Shown: positions 16,330 to 25,609, numbered from the stretch's first letter. The stretch: DNA of 64,000 nt from Paenibacillus durus (GCF_000756615.1 NZ_CP009288.1:5766001-5830000); one strand, 5' to 3'. Notes: generated from the letters alone by a model not told the origin. Made by a program: numbers and translations.

Positions 16330-19300
16330 TTATTTGGATTTTCTCTTGGGTTCTTCGGCAGCCAATTCCCCTTGTTTATACTCCTGAATCCAGGACTGCA
16401 CCTGACTCTCGGGAATCGGCCGGCTGATATAGTAGCCCTGGACCTTGTCGCAGCTCATCCTCTTCAGGAAATCCAGCTGTTCCTCCGTTTCGACTCCTTC
16501 CGCGGTGACGCTTAGTCCCATATCATGGCCGATAGCGACTATGGAGCCTGCCAGCGGCATACTGCTCTTCTCTTCAAGAATGCTGTCGATAAACGACTTG
16601 TCGATTTTGAGCGTTGTGATTGGCAGCTGCTTCAAATAGCTGAGGGAAGAGTAGCCTGTTCCGAAATCATCAAGGGCAATCCCGATTCCCCATTTCTTCA
16701 AGAACTCCAGCTTGGCGCTGATTTCCTCAAAAGATTCCATAAAAATGGACTCTGTAATCTCCAGTTCCAAATACCGGGGGTCAAGCCCCGTTTCACGCAA
16801 AACCTTCAGCACGGTATCCGTAAAATTCTCAAGCAGCAGCTGGATCACCGAAATATTGACCGAAATATGATAGGGACCCATGCCTTGACGGTGAAGTCCT
16901 GCAAGAAAAAGGCATGCTCTCCGCAGAACCCATTCCCCGATCGGCACAATCAGGCGGCAGTCCTCGGCAATCCGAATAAAGGACAGGGGCGAGACAAATC
17001 CCAGAACCGGGCTGTTCCACCGAATGAGCGCCTCGAATCCCCAAAGATCCCCCGTCTGCAGCTTCACCTTGGGCTGGTAATGCAGGGATAGCTCGTTGTT
17101 ATCGATTGCTCCTCTTAAATGCTTCTCAATGATCATCCGTTCGTCAAAATACTGCTGCATATTCTGTCCATACAGGACGTACGTTCCTTTGCCCGCCTGT
17201 TTGGCCTTGTACATGGCAATATCAGCATTCTTCAGCAGCTCCTCGGCGTTCTTGCCGTCCCGCGGATACTGGGCAATGCCGACGCTGATGGAGACATGCA
17301 CGGTGCTGTCGCCGAGCTGGAACGGCTCTTTGAAGCTCTGAATCAGCGCCTCGGCGTAGAAAACCGTCTGCTCCGGCCGCTCCATATTTTTCAGCAGAAT
17401 AACGAATTCGTCTCCGCCGAACCGGTAATGCCTGCTCTGGCCTTGGGCCATCCCCAGCAGCCTCTCTCCGGCCAGCATAAGCAGCCGGTCGCCAAGGGTA
17501 TGACCCATTGTATCGTTAATATATTTGAAATTGTCGATGTCCAAAAAGTACAGCGCGGCCTGCCCGCCCTCATTCTCTTCGATATACTCCTTCAGTTCCT
17601 CCGTTAGGGACAAGCGGTTCGGCAGTCCGCTAAGCTCGTCGTTATAAGCAAGAAGCCGGTGCTTCTCCTCGCTGGCCTGAAGCAGCGTCTGGTTCTCGAC
17701 CACCTTGTTGTACTGCTCCAACAGTTCATCCTGCAAGGCGGTCAATTCCTCATAGGTCGACTCCAGCTCCTGGTAGCTCATCTGAAGCTTGCTCTCGTAT
17801 CCTTTGAGGTCTGTAACATCTGTCATCGAGCCGGCAAACCGGACATATCCGCCCTGCCCGTTCCGCAGCACCTTGCCTCTGGCCTGGAACCACTTATATT
17901 CCCCCGATTTGGTCCGTATACGGTATTCGCTGTAATAGTATGCAGACCGTCCTGACAGATGCTCTCTCCGCTGCCGGTCCTCCTGTTCGAGATCATCGGG
18001 ATGAATAATCCCTTTCCAGCCGACATAGAACTCGTCAAGCTCCCCGATTTCATAGCCTAGCAGCTCGTACCATCTGTCCGAGAAGTAATAGGTCATCGTC
18101 GTCATGTCAAGATCCCAGATTACCGCATCGGCGCCATACGCCGCCAGACTGAATCTCTCGTTGCTTTCCACCAGCTGTTTCCGGATTCTTCTGACCACCG
18201 AGACGTGGAACAGCAGCACGGCGATGAATACAATCAGCACGGAGAACACCGCGATAAGGATAAGCACCAGGCTTCGATACGTCTCGTAAAAAGAGAACGG
18301 CTTGTTAATCACCTCGCTGCCCGGAGGAAGGTCCTTCACTTTAATATGGAAGTGCTCTAATTGGTTGTAGTCGAACACATTGCGGCTCGTTCCGGCGTAA
18401 GAGACGGGGATGCTGTCTGGACTTTCTCCGTGAAGGACGCGCAGCGCTACATTCGCGGCTTTCTCCCCAAGGAGCCTCCCGCTGAGCAGGTTTCCGCCGA
18501 ATGCGCCGTGATTGAGTCCGTATTCATACATATAGTAAAGCGGGACCGTACTGACGGCCGAAAGTTCGCTCGAAAACCGGTCAAGCTCAGTAACTTTGCC
18601 GGTAACGTCACTATAAAAGGTTGTCGCCAGCAGGATGCTGTCGGAAGAAAGCGATGATACCGTCCGGTTGATTTCTTCTTCTGACATTTGGTTCATGCTG
18701 TGGAGCTTCAAGCCAAGGTTCATCGAATTCAGTTTCTTAATTACTAATTGGGCAGTAGACAAGCCGCTCTCTGAGTTATCGTACACCAGATAGACATCTC
18801 GGATGGAGGGATTAATGTAAAGCGCCATTTTGATCGTTTCGGAAGGGTCGATATTCTCGATGACGCCAGTGATATTCTTATGGTCCTTGATTTGATCGTA
18901 GCCAACCTCATTTATGCCGCTAAAAATAATGGGCACGTCGCTTAACAGCTCTTTTCGGTTCTTGGCTGCAAAATCGAACGCGCGGTCATCCGTCGTTATA
19001 ATAGCGTCGATATGTAATTTTGCGTATTTGCCTTTGATCAATTCGTAAAAGCGCTGCAGATTTTCCTCGCTCGGATACCTTTTCCAGTCCAGGTATTCCG
19101 TATAAATGACGGGAGGAACCTTCGAGCTCTTGAGCCGCTCTTCAATGCCGTTGTTCTGGTCGTCCGTCCAAGAGAATCCTTTATGATAGGAATGCAGGAT
19201 CAGTACATTCTGCTGGGAAGTGTTAGCTTCAACGGCCTTAACCTCTGCAGGCTGGCAGATTAACACGAAGAGCAGAAGCAGCCATAATACGCTCCACATT

Positions 19301-19341
19301 CGCCTTTTTTTGGAATAAGCTGTCCTTGTTCCCATATGCAT
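16330..19341 (-). CDS. Membrane sensor with ABC-type ligand domain, PAS, GGDEF and EAL domains
   Basis: About 1003 residues. In order: N-terminal signal anchor (VLWLLLLFVLICQPAEV), an extracellular ABC_sub_bind-like domain (VLILHSYHKGFSWTDDQNNG... about 45-340), a membrane segment (LVLILIAVFSVLIVFIAVLL), PAS/PAC (about 395-515), a coiled coil, GGDEF with intact RFGGDEFVILL, and EAL with intact FEALIRW, ITESIFME, DDFGTGYSSLSYL and EGVETEEQ. Both cyclase and phosphodiesterase motifs look functional, so net activity depends on the ligand. ATG 19341 was preferred because GAGGAG lies 8 nt before it; an ATG at 19368 is also in frame. Confidence 0.9.
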   Translation of the reverse strand: MHMGTRTAYSKKRRMWSVLWLLLLFVLICQPAEVKAVEANTSQQNVLILHSYHKGFSWTDDQNNGIEERLKSSKVPPVIYTEYLDWKRYPSEENLQRFYELIKGKYAKLHIDAIITTDDRAFDFAAKNRKELLSDVPIIFSGINEVGYDQIKDHKNITGVIENIDPSETIKMALYINPSIRDVYLVYDNSESGLSTAQLVIKKLNSMNLGLKLHSMNQMSEEEINRTVSSLSSDSILLATTFYSDVTGKVTELDRFSSELSAVSTVPLYYMYEYGLNHGAFGGNLLSGRLLGEKAANVALRVLHGESPDSIPVSYAGTSRNVFDYNQLEHFHIKVKDLPPGSEVINKPFSFYETYRSLVLILIAVFSVLIVFIAVLLFHVSVVRRIRKQLVESNERFSLAAYGADAVIWDLDMTTMTYYFSDRWYELLGYEIGELDEFYVGWKGIIHPDDLEQEDRQRREHLSGRSAYYYSEYRIRTKSGEYKWFQARGKVLRNGQGGYVRFAGSMTDVTDLKGYESKLQMSYQELESTYEELTALQDELLEQYNKVVENQTLLQASEEKHRLLAYNDELSGLPNRLSLTEELKEYIEENEGGQAALYFLDIDNFKYINDTMGHTLGDRLLMLAGERLLGMAQGQSRHYRFGGDEFVILLKNMERPEQTVFYAEALIQSFKEPFQLGDSTVHVSISVGIAQYPRDGKNAEELLKNADIAMYKAKQAGKGTYVLYGQNMQQYFDERMIIEKHLRGAIDNNELSLHYQPKVKLQTGDLWGFEALIRWNSPVLGFVSPLSFIRIAEDCRLIVPIGEWVLRRACLFLAGLHRQGMGPYHISVNISVIQLLLENFTDTVLKVLRETGLDPRYLELEITESIFMESFEEISAKLEFLKKWGIGIALDDFGTGYSSLSYLKQLPITTLKIDKSFIDSILEEKSSMPLAGSIVAIGHDMGLSVTAEGVETEEQLDFLKRMSCDKVQGYYISRPIPESQVQSWIQEYKQGELAAEEPKRKSK

Positions 19342-19500
19342 AACCCACTCCTCAATGCCCATCACCATGCTCTCAGCAGCAAACGGGAAATATCGACATT
19401 ACTATTAATTCGCGGCCTAATTTATACCTCCTTCTATATGTCGGAAGAAAGTTCGAATTTTTAAATGGCCGCTTTTATTTTTTGTGAAGCTTAATATGCT

Positions 19501-19535
19501 AACCGGTTGACATACAATGTAACCGCTCTTATACT
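19501..19535 (+). promoter_or_regulatory. gtfA promoter with LacI-type operator
   Basis: TTGACA (19507-19512), 17 nt spacer, TATACT (19530-19535): a near-consensus sigma-A promoter. The palindrome TG-N2-AACCGGTT-N2-CA (19497-19512) overlaps the -35 box, with the central CG typical of LacI-family operators. The regulator encoded after gtfA is the obvious candidate to bind it. Confidence 0.7.
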
Positions 19536-19599
19536 GAATATATCTTCTAGTCCCTCACACGTTTATTAACCATTTCAAGCAGAACAGGAGCCGATCAAA

Positions 19600-21054
19600 T
19601 TGACCATTAAAAATGAGATTATGCTGATCACGTACGCAGACAGCCTTGGCAAGAACCTGCAAGAGACCGCCGAACTGCTTTCCGCTCATTTCAAAGATAT
19701 TGTTGGAGGCGTTCACATTCTGCCCTTTTACCCCTCCTCCGCCGACCGCGGATTCGCTCCGCTTACTTATGAGGAAGTCGATCCTGAGTTTGGAACCTGG
19801 AATGACGTCGCCAAGATTGCAAACGATTTCTATTTGATGTACGACTTCATGATTAACCATATTTCCCGCAGCTCGGCTTATTTCAAGGATTTTCAGCAGA
19901 ACAAGGACACTTCCCCCTATCGCGATCTGTTCATCCGGTACAAGGACTTCTGGCCGGGCGGCGAACCGACGCAGGAAGACGTTGACGCTATTTACAAGCG
20001 CAAGCCGCGGGCGCCGTACATTGATGTAACCTTTGTCGATGGAACAACCGAGAAAATTTGGTGCACCTTCGACGAGGAGCAAATCGACCTTAATCTGTAT
20101 TCGGAAACGACGAAAAAGTTCGTGAAGGAACAGCTTCAGGGACTGGCCGAACGAGGCGCCTCGATTATCCGCCTGGACGCCTTTGCATACGCTACCAAAA
20201 AGCCGGGCACAAGCTGTTTCTTTATTGAACCCGACACCTGGGAAATGCTTGATGAGGTCAAGGCCATTCTGGAGCCATACGGAGCGGAGCTGCTTCCGGA
20301 GATACATGAGCATTACAGCATCCAGTTGAAGCTTGCGGACAAGGGGTATTGGGTATACGATTTCGCGTTGCCGATGCTTGTGCTGCATGCGCTGTACAGC
20401 GGGAAGTCGGAACGGCTGACCCACTGGCTGAACATCTGCCCGCGCAAGCAGTTCACTACGCTGGATACGCATGACGGCATTGGCGTCGTCGACGCCGCCG
20501 ACCTGATGACCCCCGAGGAAATCGAGGAAACGAAGAACAACCTGTTCTCCCAGGGCGCCAATGTGAAACGGGTCTACAATACAATGGCTTATAACAACCT
20601 GGACATCTACCAGCTCAACTGCACCTACTATTCGGCCCTGGGCGACGATGACGATGCCTATGTGCTGGCCCGCGCCATCCAGTTCTTTGCTCCAGGCATA
20701 CCGCAGGTCTATTATGTCGGACTGCTGGCCGGCAAGAACGATATCGAGCTGCTGGAGCAAACGAAAGTCGGACGCAATATCAACCGGCATTTCTATACGA
20801 AGGAAGAAGTCGAAGAAAATCTGGAGCGTCCCGTGCTGAAGCGGCTGTTCGCGCTGATGAAATTCCGCAACAGCTATGCCGCTTTTGACGGTAATTTGAC
20901 AGTAGTAGACAACGGGGGCGGCTCCAAATTAGAATTAATATGGACGAATGGACCGCTCCGTGCCGCACTGTCCGCCGATCTTGCGACACGAGTGTTCACG
21001 GTTCATTATACGGATGAGCACTCCGGCAAAGAAACGCTGCTGGCTGGAGTGTGA
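19600..21054 (+). CDS. gtfA: Sucrose phosphorylase
   Basis: A 484-residue GH13 enzyme converting sucrose and phosphate to fructose and glucose 1-phosphate in the cytoplasm. Diagnostic features are the N-terminus ITYADSLGKNLQETAELL, GGVHILPFYPSSADRGFAPL, the nucleophile region SIIRLDAFAYATKK, the acid/base LLPEIHEHY and the transition-state stabiliser TTLDTHDGIGV. Length matches the family. The start is a TTG with CAGGAG 9 nt upstream. It is expressed from the promoter at 19507 and followed by its LacI-type regulator. Related glucosylglycerate or sucrose 6-phosphate phosphorylases are possible, but the sequence pattern is closest to sucrose phosphorylase. Confidence 0.88.
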   Translation: MTIKNEIMLITYADSLGKNLQETAELLSAHFKDIVGGVHILPFYPSSADRGFAPLTYEEVDPEFGTWNDVAKIANDFYLMYDFMINHISRSSAYFKDFQQNKDTSPYRDLFIRYKDFWPGGEPTQEDVDAIYKRKPRAPYIDVTFVDGTTEKIWCTFDEEQIDLNLYSETTKKFVKEQLQGLAERGASIIRLDAFAYATKKPGTSCFFIEPDTWEMLDEVKAILEPYGAELLPEIHEHYSIQLKLADKGYWVYDFALPMLVLHALYSGKSERLTHWLNICPRKQFTTLDTHDGIGVVDAADLMTPEEIEETKNNLFSQGANVKRVYNTMAYNNLDIYQLNCTYYSALGDDDDAYVLARAIQFFAPGIPQVYYVGLLAGKNDIELLEQTKVGRNINRHFYTKEEVEENLERPVLKRLFALMKFRNSYAAFDGNLTVVDNGGGSKLELIWTNGPLRAALSADLATRVFTVHYTDEHSGKETLLAGV

Positions 21055-21078
21055 TATCATCCCAAGATTTAAAAACAT

Positions 21079-21138
21079 GCTCCTACGGGACGCGCTCCGC
21101 CGCCTGCGGCGGTAAAGCGCGCTCCCTCTTTTAGGAGC
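21079..21138 (+). promoter_or_regulatory. Compound stem-loop between gtfA and lacI-type gene
   Basis: Outer arms GCTCCTA/TAGGAGC, middle arms GGGA-GCGC/GCGC-TCCC and a perfect inner hairpin CCGCCGC-CT-GCGGCGG. No clean T run follows, so it may act as an attenuator or message-stabilising structure that lowers regulator expression relative to gtfA. Confidence 0.55.
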
Positions 21139-21157
21139 CCGGGACAGGAGCGATTAC

Positions 21158-22135
21158 ATGCCCACCATTAAAGACGTCGCTTTAAAGGCCGGGGTCTCGG
21201 TTACTACCGTATCCCGTGTGCTGAATAACAGGGGATACTTGAGCGAAGAGTTGAAGAAAAAAGTATACAGCGCCATGGAGCAGCTCAACTACCGGCCCAA
21301 TGAGCTGGCCCGCTCGCTCAGCCGCTCCAAGTCGAATATTATCGGACTGATTGTTCCGCATGCGGCTCATCCCTTCTTCGGCGAATTAATCAGCAGTATC
21401 GAGGAGCACGCCTATCTGCACGGGTACAGGCTGCTGCTGTGCAATTCCCATCTGAACAGGCAGAAGGAAGCGGAATATATCGATATGCTTCGCTCCAGCC
21501 GTGTCGATGGCATCATTCTGGGCAGCCATACCTTGGAGGTGGAGGACTACCGCCAGATTCACCTGCCCGTAGTTACGTTCGACCGGCGGATCAGCGCCGA
21601 GGTTCCTTATATTTGCTCCGATAACTACAAAGGCGGGGAACTGGCAACGAACCTGCTGGCCGACAAGGGCTGCCGCAAAATCGCCCATATCAGCGGCCAT
21701 CCCCATCCGGACCTGCTGGCGCTCAAGCGGCTTGACGCCTTTAAGGAGATTGCCGCGCTGCGCGGCCTGCAGCATATAGAAATGCATACCGATCTGCACG
21801 GATTCCATTTTCCGGATTATGAGCGCCTGACAGAACGGCTACTCGAGGAGCATCCCGATGTAGACGGCATTTTTGCCAGCAGTGATATCATTGCCGCCTA
21901 TGCGCTTAAAGTATGCCAGGCCAGAGGACGCCGGGTGCCTCAGGATATCAAGATTGTCGGCTATGACGGCGTTTCGCTCCGGGACCTGTTCTCTCCCGAT
22001 CTCACAACCGTATCCCAGCCGATTGCGGAAATGGCCCAGAAAGCGGTCGATCTCATCATGGCACAGGTGCAGGGCGATGCAGTGCCGATGGAAAATATCT
22101 TTCCTGTAGAGCTTATACAAGGCGGGACAACATAG
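21158..22135 (+). CDS. LacI-family transcriptional regulator
   Basis: A 325-residue LacI/GalR repressor. The N-terminal helix-turn-helix and hinge are classical (TIKDVALKAGVSVTTVSRVL, then RPNELARSLSRSKS), followed by a periplasmic-binding-like sugar domain (IIGLIVPHAAHPFFGELI, FASSDIIAAYALK, IVGYDGVSLRDLFSP). It follows gtfA by about 100 nt, and a LacI-type operator overlaps the gtfA -35 box, so it very probably represses gtfA until sucrose or a derived sugar is present. It is likely to autoregulate through the same promoter. Confidence 0.9.
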   Translation: MPTIKDVALKAGVSVTTVSRVLNNRGYLSEELKKKVYSAMEQLNYRPNELARSLSRSKSNIIGLIVPHAAHPFFGELISSIEEHAYLHGYRLLLCNSHLNRQKEAEYIDMLRSSRVDGIILGSHTLEVEDYRQIHLPVVTFDRRISAEVPYICSDNYKGGELATNLLADKGCRKIAHISGHPHPDLLALKRLDAFKEIAALRGLQHIEMHTDLHGFHFPDYERLTERLLEEHPDVDGIFASSDIIAAYALKVCQARGRRVPQDIKIVGYDGVSLRDLFSPDLTTVSQPIAEMAQKAVDLIMAQVQGDAVPMENIFPVELIQGGTT

Positions 22136-22138
22136 ACG

Positions 22139-22173
22139 AACGATCCCTCAATTTCTATTGGGGGATCGTTTTA
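22139..22173 (+). terminator. Rho-independent terminator after the LacI-type gene
   Basis: AACGATCCCTCAAT pairs with ATTGGGGGATCGTT around a TTCT loop, followed by TTAT. It also faces the convergent YciI-like gene. Confidence 0.85.
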
Positions 22174-22177
22174 TCTC

Positions 22178-22438
22178 CTAACGCAGGCGCCATTCTTTCA
22201 CCGTTACTGTTGAAGAGCCTCTCCGAATGAGCGGGTCCGCATTGCCGATTTCTTCCGCTTCGGCAAGCGAGGAAGCCGATATTAGATAAGCGCCGCCCGT
22301 AGCGTCGCCAAAGGGGCCGTACATTTCAAGACAACCCTCTTTCTTTAACCGGTCAAGATGCTCATAATGCCCCGCAACATCTTCGGGATTAAAATGTTCT
22401 GTTCTTGCGGTAATCAGCAAATATCTGTTCAATGTCAT
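22178..22438 (-). CDS. YciI-family protein
   Basis: An 86-residue protein of the YciI/YCII dimeric alpha-beta barrel family (NRYLLITARTEHFNPEDVAG, HLDRLKKEGCLEMYGPFGD, GGAYLISASSLAEAEEIGNA, DPLIRRG). Members have a conserved His-Asp pair thought to act in small-molecule chemistry; here H28 or H24 and D68 could serve. No partner domain is adjacent, so the function is unknown. ATG 22438 has GGGGGAGGA upstream. Confidence 0.8.
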   Translation of the reverse strand: MTLNRYLLITARTEHFNPEDVAGHYEHLDRLKKEGCLEMYGPFGDATGGAYLISASSLAEAEEIGNADPLIRRGSSTVTVKEWRLR

Positions 22439-22660
22439 TCCTCCCCCAAATTTATAAAATCTTCCTCCCTATCGTAACAAAAGTAAGTGGTCATGGCGAC
22501 CTAGCTTTCTGCCGGATAGCGGCAATTCAGTATAGCTCCCCAAACTTACTTAAAGTAGGTAAATGGTGATTAGTTATGCTATAATCGCTGTACTGCACTG
22601 GTTAGCAGTGGTTAAGACCGCTTTATGATATATATACCGTGTTATATGGGAGGCTTGTAT

Positions 22661-23683
22661 ATGAAGCAGCTTCAAGATATACCCGTATCCGTGCTGGACC
22701 TGGCTCCGATCACGGAAGAAGGCACGGCGGCGGACGCGCTGTGGAACGCGCTCGATCTGGCGCAGCATGCCGAACGCTGGGGGTTCCGCCGCTATTGGCT
22801 GGCCGAGCATCATAACATGCCCGGCATCGCCAGCTCGGCCACGTCGATCGCCATCGGGCATGTGGCGGCCGGAACGAAGAGCATCCGCGTCGGCTCCGGG
22901 GGCATTATGCTGCCCAACCATGCCCCGCTGATGATTGCCGAGCAGTTCGGCACGCTGGAATCCCTGTTCCCGGGCCGGATCGATCTCGGCCTTGGCCGTG
23001 CGCCCGGCTCGGACCAGCCGGCTTCCCGGGCGATCCGCCGCGGCATGGGCAGCGACGGCAGCGATTTCCCGGAGCAGCTGGCCGAGCTCCGGGCTTATTT
23101 CAATCCCGGCGCTGCGGATTCGCGGCCTCCGGGCGTAAGGGCCGTTCCCGGCGAGGGACTGAACATCCCGATCTGGCTGCTCGGCTCCAGCGGCTTCAGC
23201 GCAAGGCTGGCCGGCCAGCTCGGCCTTCCCTTCGCCTTTGCCAGCCACTTCGCGCCGGATTATCTGCTGCCCGCCCTTCATCTATACCGCACCAGCTTCC
23301 GGCCCTCCGGGGTGCTCGATAAGCCGTATGCCATGGTCGGACTCAGCGCCGTCGCGGCGGACACGGCCAGTGAAGCCCGGCGGCTCGCGACCTCCTCACA
23401 ACAGCAGGCGCTCAGCCTCATCCGCGGCCGTCCCAGCAAGCTAAAGCCTCCGGTGGACAGCATGGATGAACTGTGGAGTCCACAAGAGCAGTCCCTTGTC
23501 CTTGGCAGGCAGCAGTATGCCATTATCGGCGATAAAGCAGCTATTCAGGAGCGGATGCAGCAGATCCTGGAGGAGACGCAAGCGGACGAATGGATTGTAA
23601 CCTCACAGATTTACGATCATGCCGCCCGTTTAAGGTCCTATGAAATTCTTGCCGAAGCCCTCTGCACGAAATGGCCTGAATAG
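22661..23683 (+). CDS. LLM-class flavin-dependent oxidoreductase
   Basis: A 340-residue luciferase-like monooxygenase of the MsnO8/YceB-like subgroup: MKQLQDIPVSVLDLAPITEE, HAERWGFRRYWLAEHHNMPG, RVGSGGIMLPNHAPLMIAEQ, RIDLGLGRAPGSDQ, WLLGSSGFSARLAGQLG and YAIIGDKAAIQERM. It should use reduced FMN or F420-like cofactor to oxidise an unknown substrate. ATG 22661 is preceded by GGGAGG at the right distance; an upstream in-frame ATG (22625) has no ribosome site. Confidence 0.88.
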   Translation: MKQLQDIPVSVLDLAPITEEGTAADALWNALDLAQHAERWGFRRYWLAEHHNMPGIASSATSIAIGHVAAGTKSIRVGSGGIMLPNHAPLMIAEQFGTLESLFPGRIDLGLGRAPGSDQPASRAIRRGMGSDGSDFPEQLAELRAYFNPGAADSRPPGVRAVPGEGLNIPIWLLGSSGFSARLAGQLGLPFAFASHFAPDYLLPALHLYRTSFRPSGVLDKPYAMVGLSAVAADTASEARRLATSSQQQALSLIRGRPSKLKPPVDSMDELWSPQEQSLVLGRQQYAIIGDKAAIQERMQQILEETQADEWIVTSQIYDHAARLRSYEILAEALCTKWPE

Positions 23684-23745
23684 GGTTTCCCTTCCGGACA
23701 TGATAATATAAGGAGTGCTACGAAGATACAGAGGGGATGAACAGC

Positions 23746-24978
23746 ATGAAGCAAGAGGTTATGGAACGCTTTTTTTCGTATGCCCGCATGGATACGCAGT
23801 CCGATGAGACCAGTAAGATCTGCCCTTCAACACCGGGACAGTCGGTGCTGGCGCGGAAGTTGGCGGAAGAGCTGGCCGAAATAGGGATGGAGGAAATTAC
23901 GGTCGATGAGCACAGCTATGTGTTCGCTTCGCTTCCGCCAAGCAGCAGCAAAGAAGTCCCCGTCATCGGATTTCTCGCCCATTTGGATACCGCTACCGAT
24001 ATGTCGGGCGCAGGCGTGCGTCCGCAGATTGTGGAATCCTATGATGGCGGCGATATCGTGCTGAACCAAGCGCTGAATGTCGTCCTTTCTCCAAAAAACT
24101 TTCCGGAGCTCAGCGGATATAAGGGGCAGACTCTGATTACGACCAACGGCACTACTCTGCTTGGCGCGGATGACAAAGCCGGCATCGCCGAAATTATGAC
24201 AGCCATGCATTATTTGAAGCAGCACCCGGAAATCAAGCACGGCAAAATCCGGGTCGCCTTTACGCCTGACGAGGAGATCGGACGCGGCGCGCATAAATTC
24301 GATGTGGCCGCCTTCGGCGCCAAGTTCGCCTACACGATGGACGGAGGACCGCTCGGAGAACTGGAGTATGAGAGCTTCAATGCGGCGGCGGCACGGATTA
24401 CCTTTCACGGCGTCAACGTCCATCCCGGAACAGCCAAGGGAAAGATGATCAACTCCGCCAAAATCGCCATGGCTTTTCACGAACGGCTGCCCGCTGGGGA
24501 ATCGCCGGAGTTCACGGAAGGCAAGGAGGGTTACTACCATCTAACGTCATTCCAGGGTACTGTGGAAATCAGCCGGCTGAATTATAATATCCGGGACTTT
24601 GACCGGGAACGGTTCGAAGAACGGAAGGCGTTTATCCAGACATTGATCGATGAATTCAGACAGACTTACGGGGAAAACAGCATCGTACTGGAGCTCAATG
24701 ACCAATATTACAATATGCGCGAAAAAATCGAGCCCGTACGCCATATCGTCGATATTGCCCATAACGCAATGACAAATCTTGGCATTACGCCGATTGTCCA
24801 TCCGATTCGCGGCGGCACCGACGGCTCCCAACTGTCTTATATGGGACTGCCGACGCCCAATATTTTTGCTGGAGGGGAGAACTTCCACGGGAAGTTCGAA
24901 TATATTTCAGCCGATACGATGGTTAAAGCGACCGAAGTGATCATCGAGATTGCCAAGCTGTTCGAACAGCAGGCCTGA
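23746..24978 (+). CDS. pepT: Peptidase T
   Basis: A 410-residue M20B tripeptide aminopeptidase. Zinc ligands and catalytic residues are visible: H in FLAHLDTATD, D in LLGADDKAG, E-E in FTPDEEIGRGAH, D in YTMDGGPLGE and the late H in GGENFHGKFEY. The signature RGGTDGSQLSYMGLPTPN is typical. Start set at ATG 23746 because AGAGGGG lies 9 nt before it and family proteins begin MKQEV; an ATG three codons upstream has no spacing. Cytoplasmic, releases N-terminal residues from tripeptides. Confidence 0.93.
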   Translation: MKQEVMERFFSYARMDTQSDETSKICPSTPGQSVLARKLAEELAEIGMEEITVDEHSYVFASLPPSSSKEVPVIGFLAHLDTATDMSGAGVRPQIVESYDGGDIVLNQALNVVLSPKNFPELSGYKGQTLITTNGTTLLGADDKAGIAEIMTAMHYLKQHPEIKHGKIRVAFTPDEEIGRGAHKFDVAAFGAKFAYTMDGGPLGELEYESFNAAAARITFHGVNVHPGTAKGKMINSAKIAMAFHERLPAGESPEFTEGKEGYYHLTSFQGTVEISRLNYNIRDFDRERFEERKAFIQTLIDEFRQTYGENSIVLELNDQYYNMREKIEPVRHIVDIAHNAMTNLGITPIVHPIRGGTDGSQLSYMGLPTPNIFAGGENFHGKFEYISADTMVKATEVIIEIAKLFEQQA

Positions 24979-24998
24979 TCCACCTCGCGCCTCATGCA

Positions 24999-25047
24999 AG
25001 AAGCCTCCAAACCTTGGCTGAACTGCCAAGCAAGGAGGCTTCTTTAT
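24999..25047. terminator. Bidirectional terminator after pepT
   Basis: AGAAGCCTCC and GGAGGCTTCT pair perfectly, with an inner CTTGGC/GCCAAG stem, followed by TTTAT. It is flanked by two convergent genes. Confidence 0.8.
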
Positions 25048-25076
25048 GCGTAATAGACGGTTGCTCAGACGGTGCT

Positions 25077-25457
25077 TTAAGCCTCTTCCTCATCCGGTCG
25101 TCCGTCTTTCCAAATGACATTTTCCCCGTAGTTCTTGCCCCAGTCGTACATCATGCGCAGGACAGGCATCAGACTTTGACCATATTCCGTCAAAGAGTAT
25201 TCTACTCTCGGAGGGACCTCCGCATACACTTTGCGCAGCACAAGCCGATCCTCCTCCAGCTCCCGGAGCTGGTTCGTCAGCATCTTTTGCGTGATATGGG
25301 GAATGAGCTTCTTCAGCTCGCTGAACCGTTTCGTGCCGTCCAGGCCGAGATGCCATAGAATAATCAGCTTCCACTTTCCGCCGATGACGGCCAGAGTCAG
25401 CTCTTTTTCACAGTTAATTTCCTTAAGATTGATCCGGTCCTTGATCTCCGTCGCCAT
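25077..25457 (-). CDS. HxlR-family (DUF24) transcriptional regulator
   Basis: A 126-residue winged-helix protein of the HxlR family: CEKELTLAVIGGKWKLIILW, GTKRFSELKKLIPHITQKML, TNQLRELEEDRLV, RVEYSLTEYGQSL. It contains one N-terminal Cys (C16), the position used for thiol/quinone sensing in YodB-like members and common to the family. A perfect TTGTAG-N8-CTACAA palindrome lies 16 nt upstream of its start, so it likely represses itself. hxlAB are 3.3 kb away, so it could be their activator but equally a YodB/CatR-like stress regulator. Confidence 0.88.
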   Translation of the reverse strand: MATEIKDRINLKEINCEKELTLAVIGGKWKLIILWHLGLDGTKRFSELKKLIPHITQKMLTNQLRELEEDRLVLRKVYAEVPPRVEYSLTEYGQSLMPVLRMMYDWGKNYGENVIWKDGRPDEEEA

Positions 25458-25472
25458 GTTTCCAGCCTCCTC

Positions 25473-25492
25473 TTGTAGATATCATACTACAA
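25473..25492. promoter_or_regulatory. Operator candidate of the HxlR-type regulator
   Basis: TTGTAG-ATATCATA-CTACAA is a perfect 6 bp inverted repeat with an 8 nt spacer, placed directly upstream of the regulator start codon. Confidence 0.5.
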
Positions 25493-25609
25493 AAAAGAAA
25501 CGCATGCCGCCCCGAAAGAGAGCAAGTTCCGTGAGGACCTGGCGTAAACATGGCGGTTTGGACTTTCGAGCGGGCAAGCGGCTGCGAACAATCCTTAAGG
25601 TTTAACCAT

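Noticed and set aside
19555..20790. 411-codon open frame on the minus strand opposite sucrose phosphorylase
   Set aside because: It is the antisense shadow of gtfA, whose catalytic motifs, length and start signals are all right; the antisense product has no recognisable domain.
25090..25374. 94-codon alternative minus frame inside the HxlR-type gene
   Set aside because: The overlapping frame encodes the complete family pattern and has the ribosome site.
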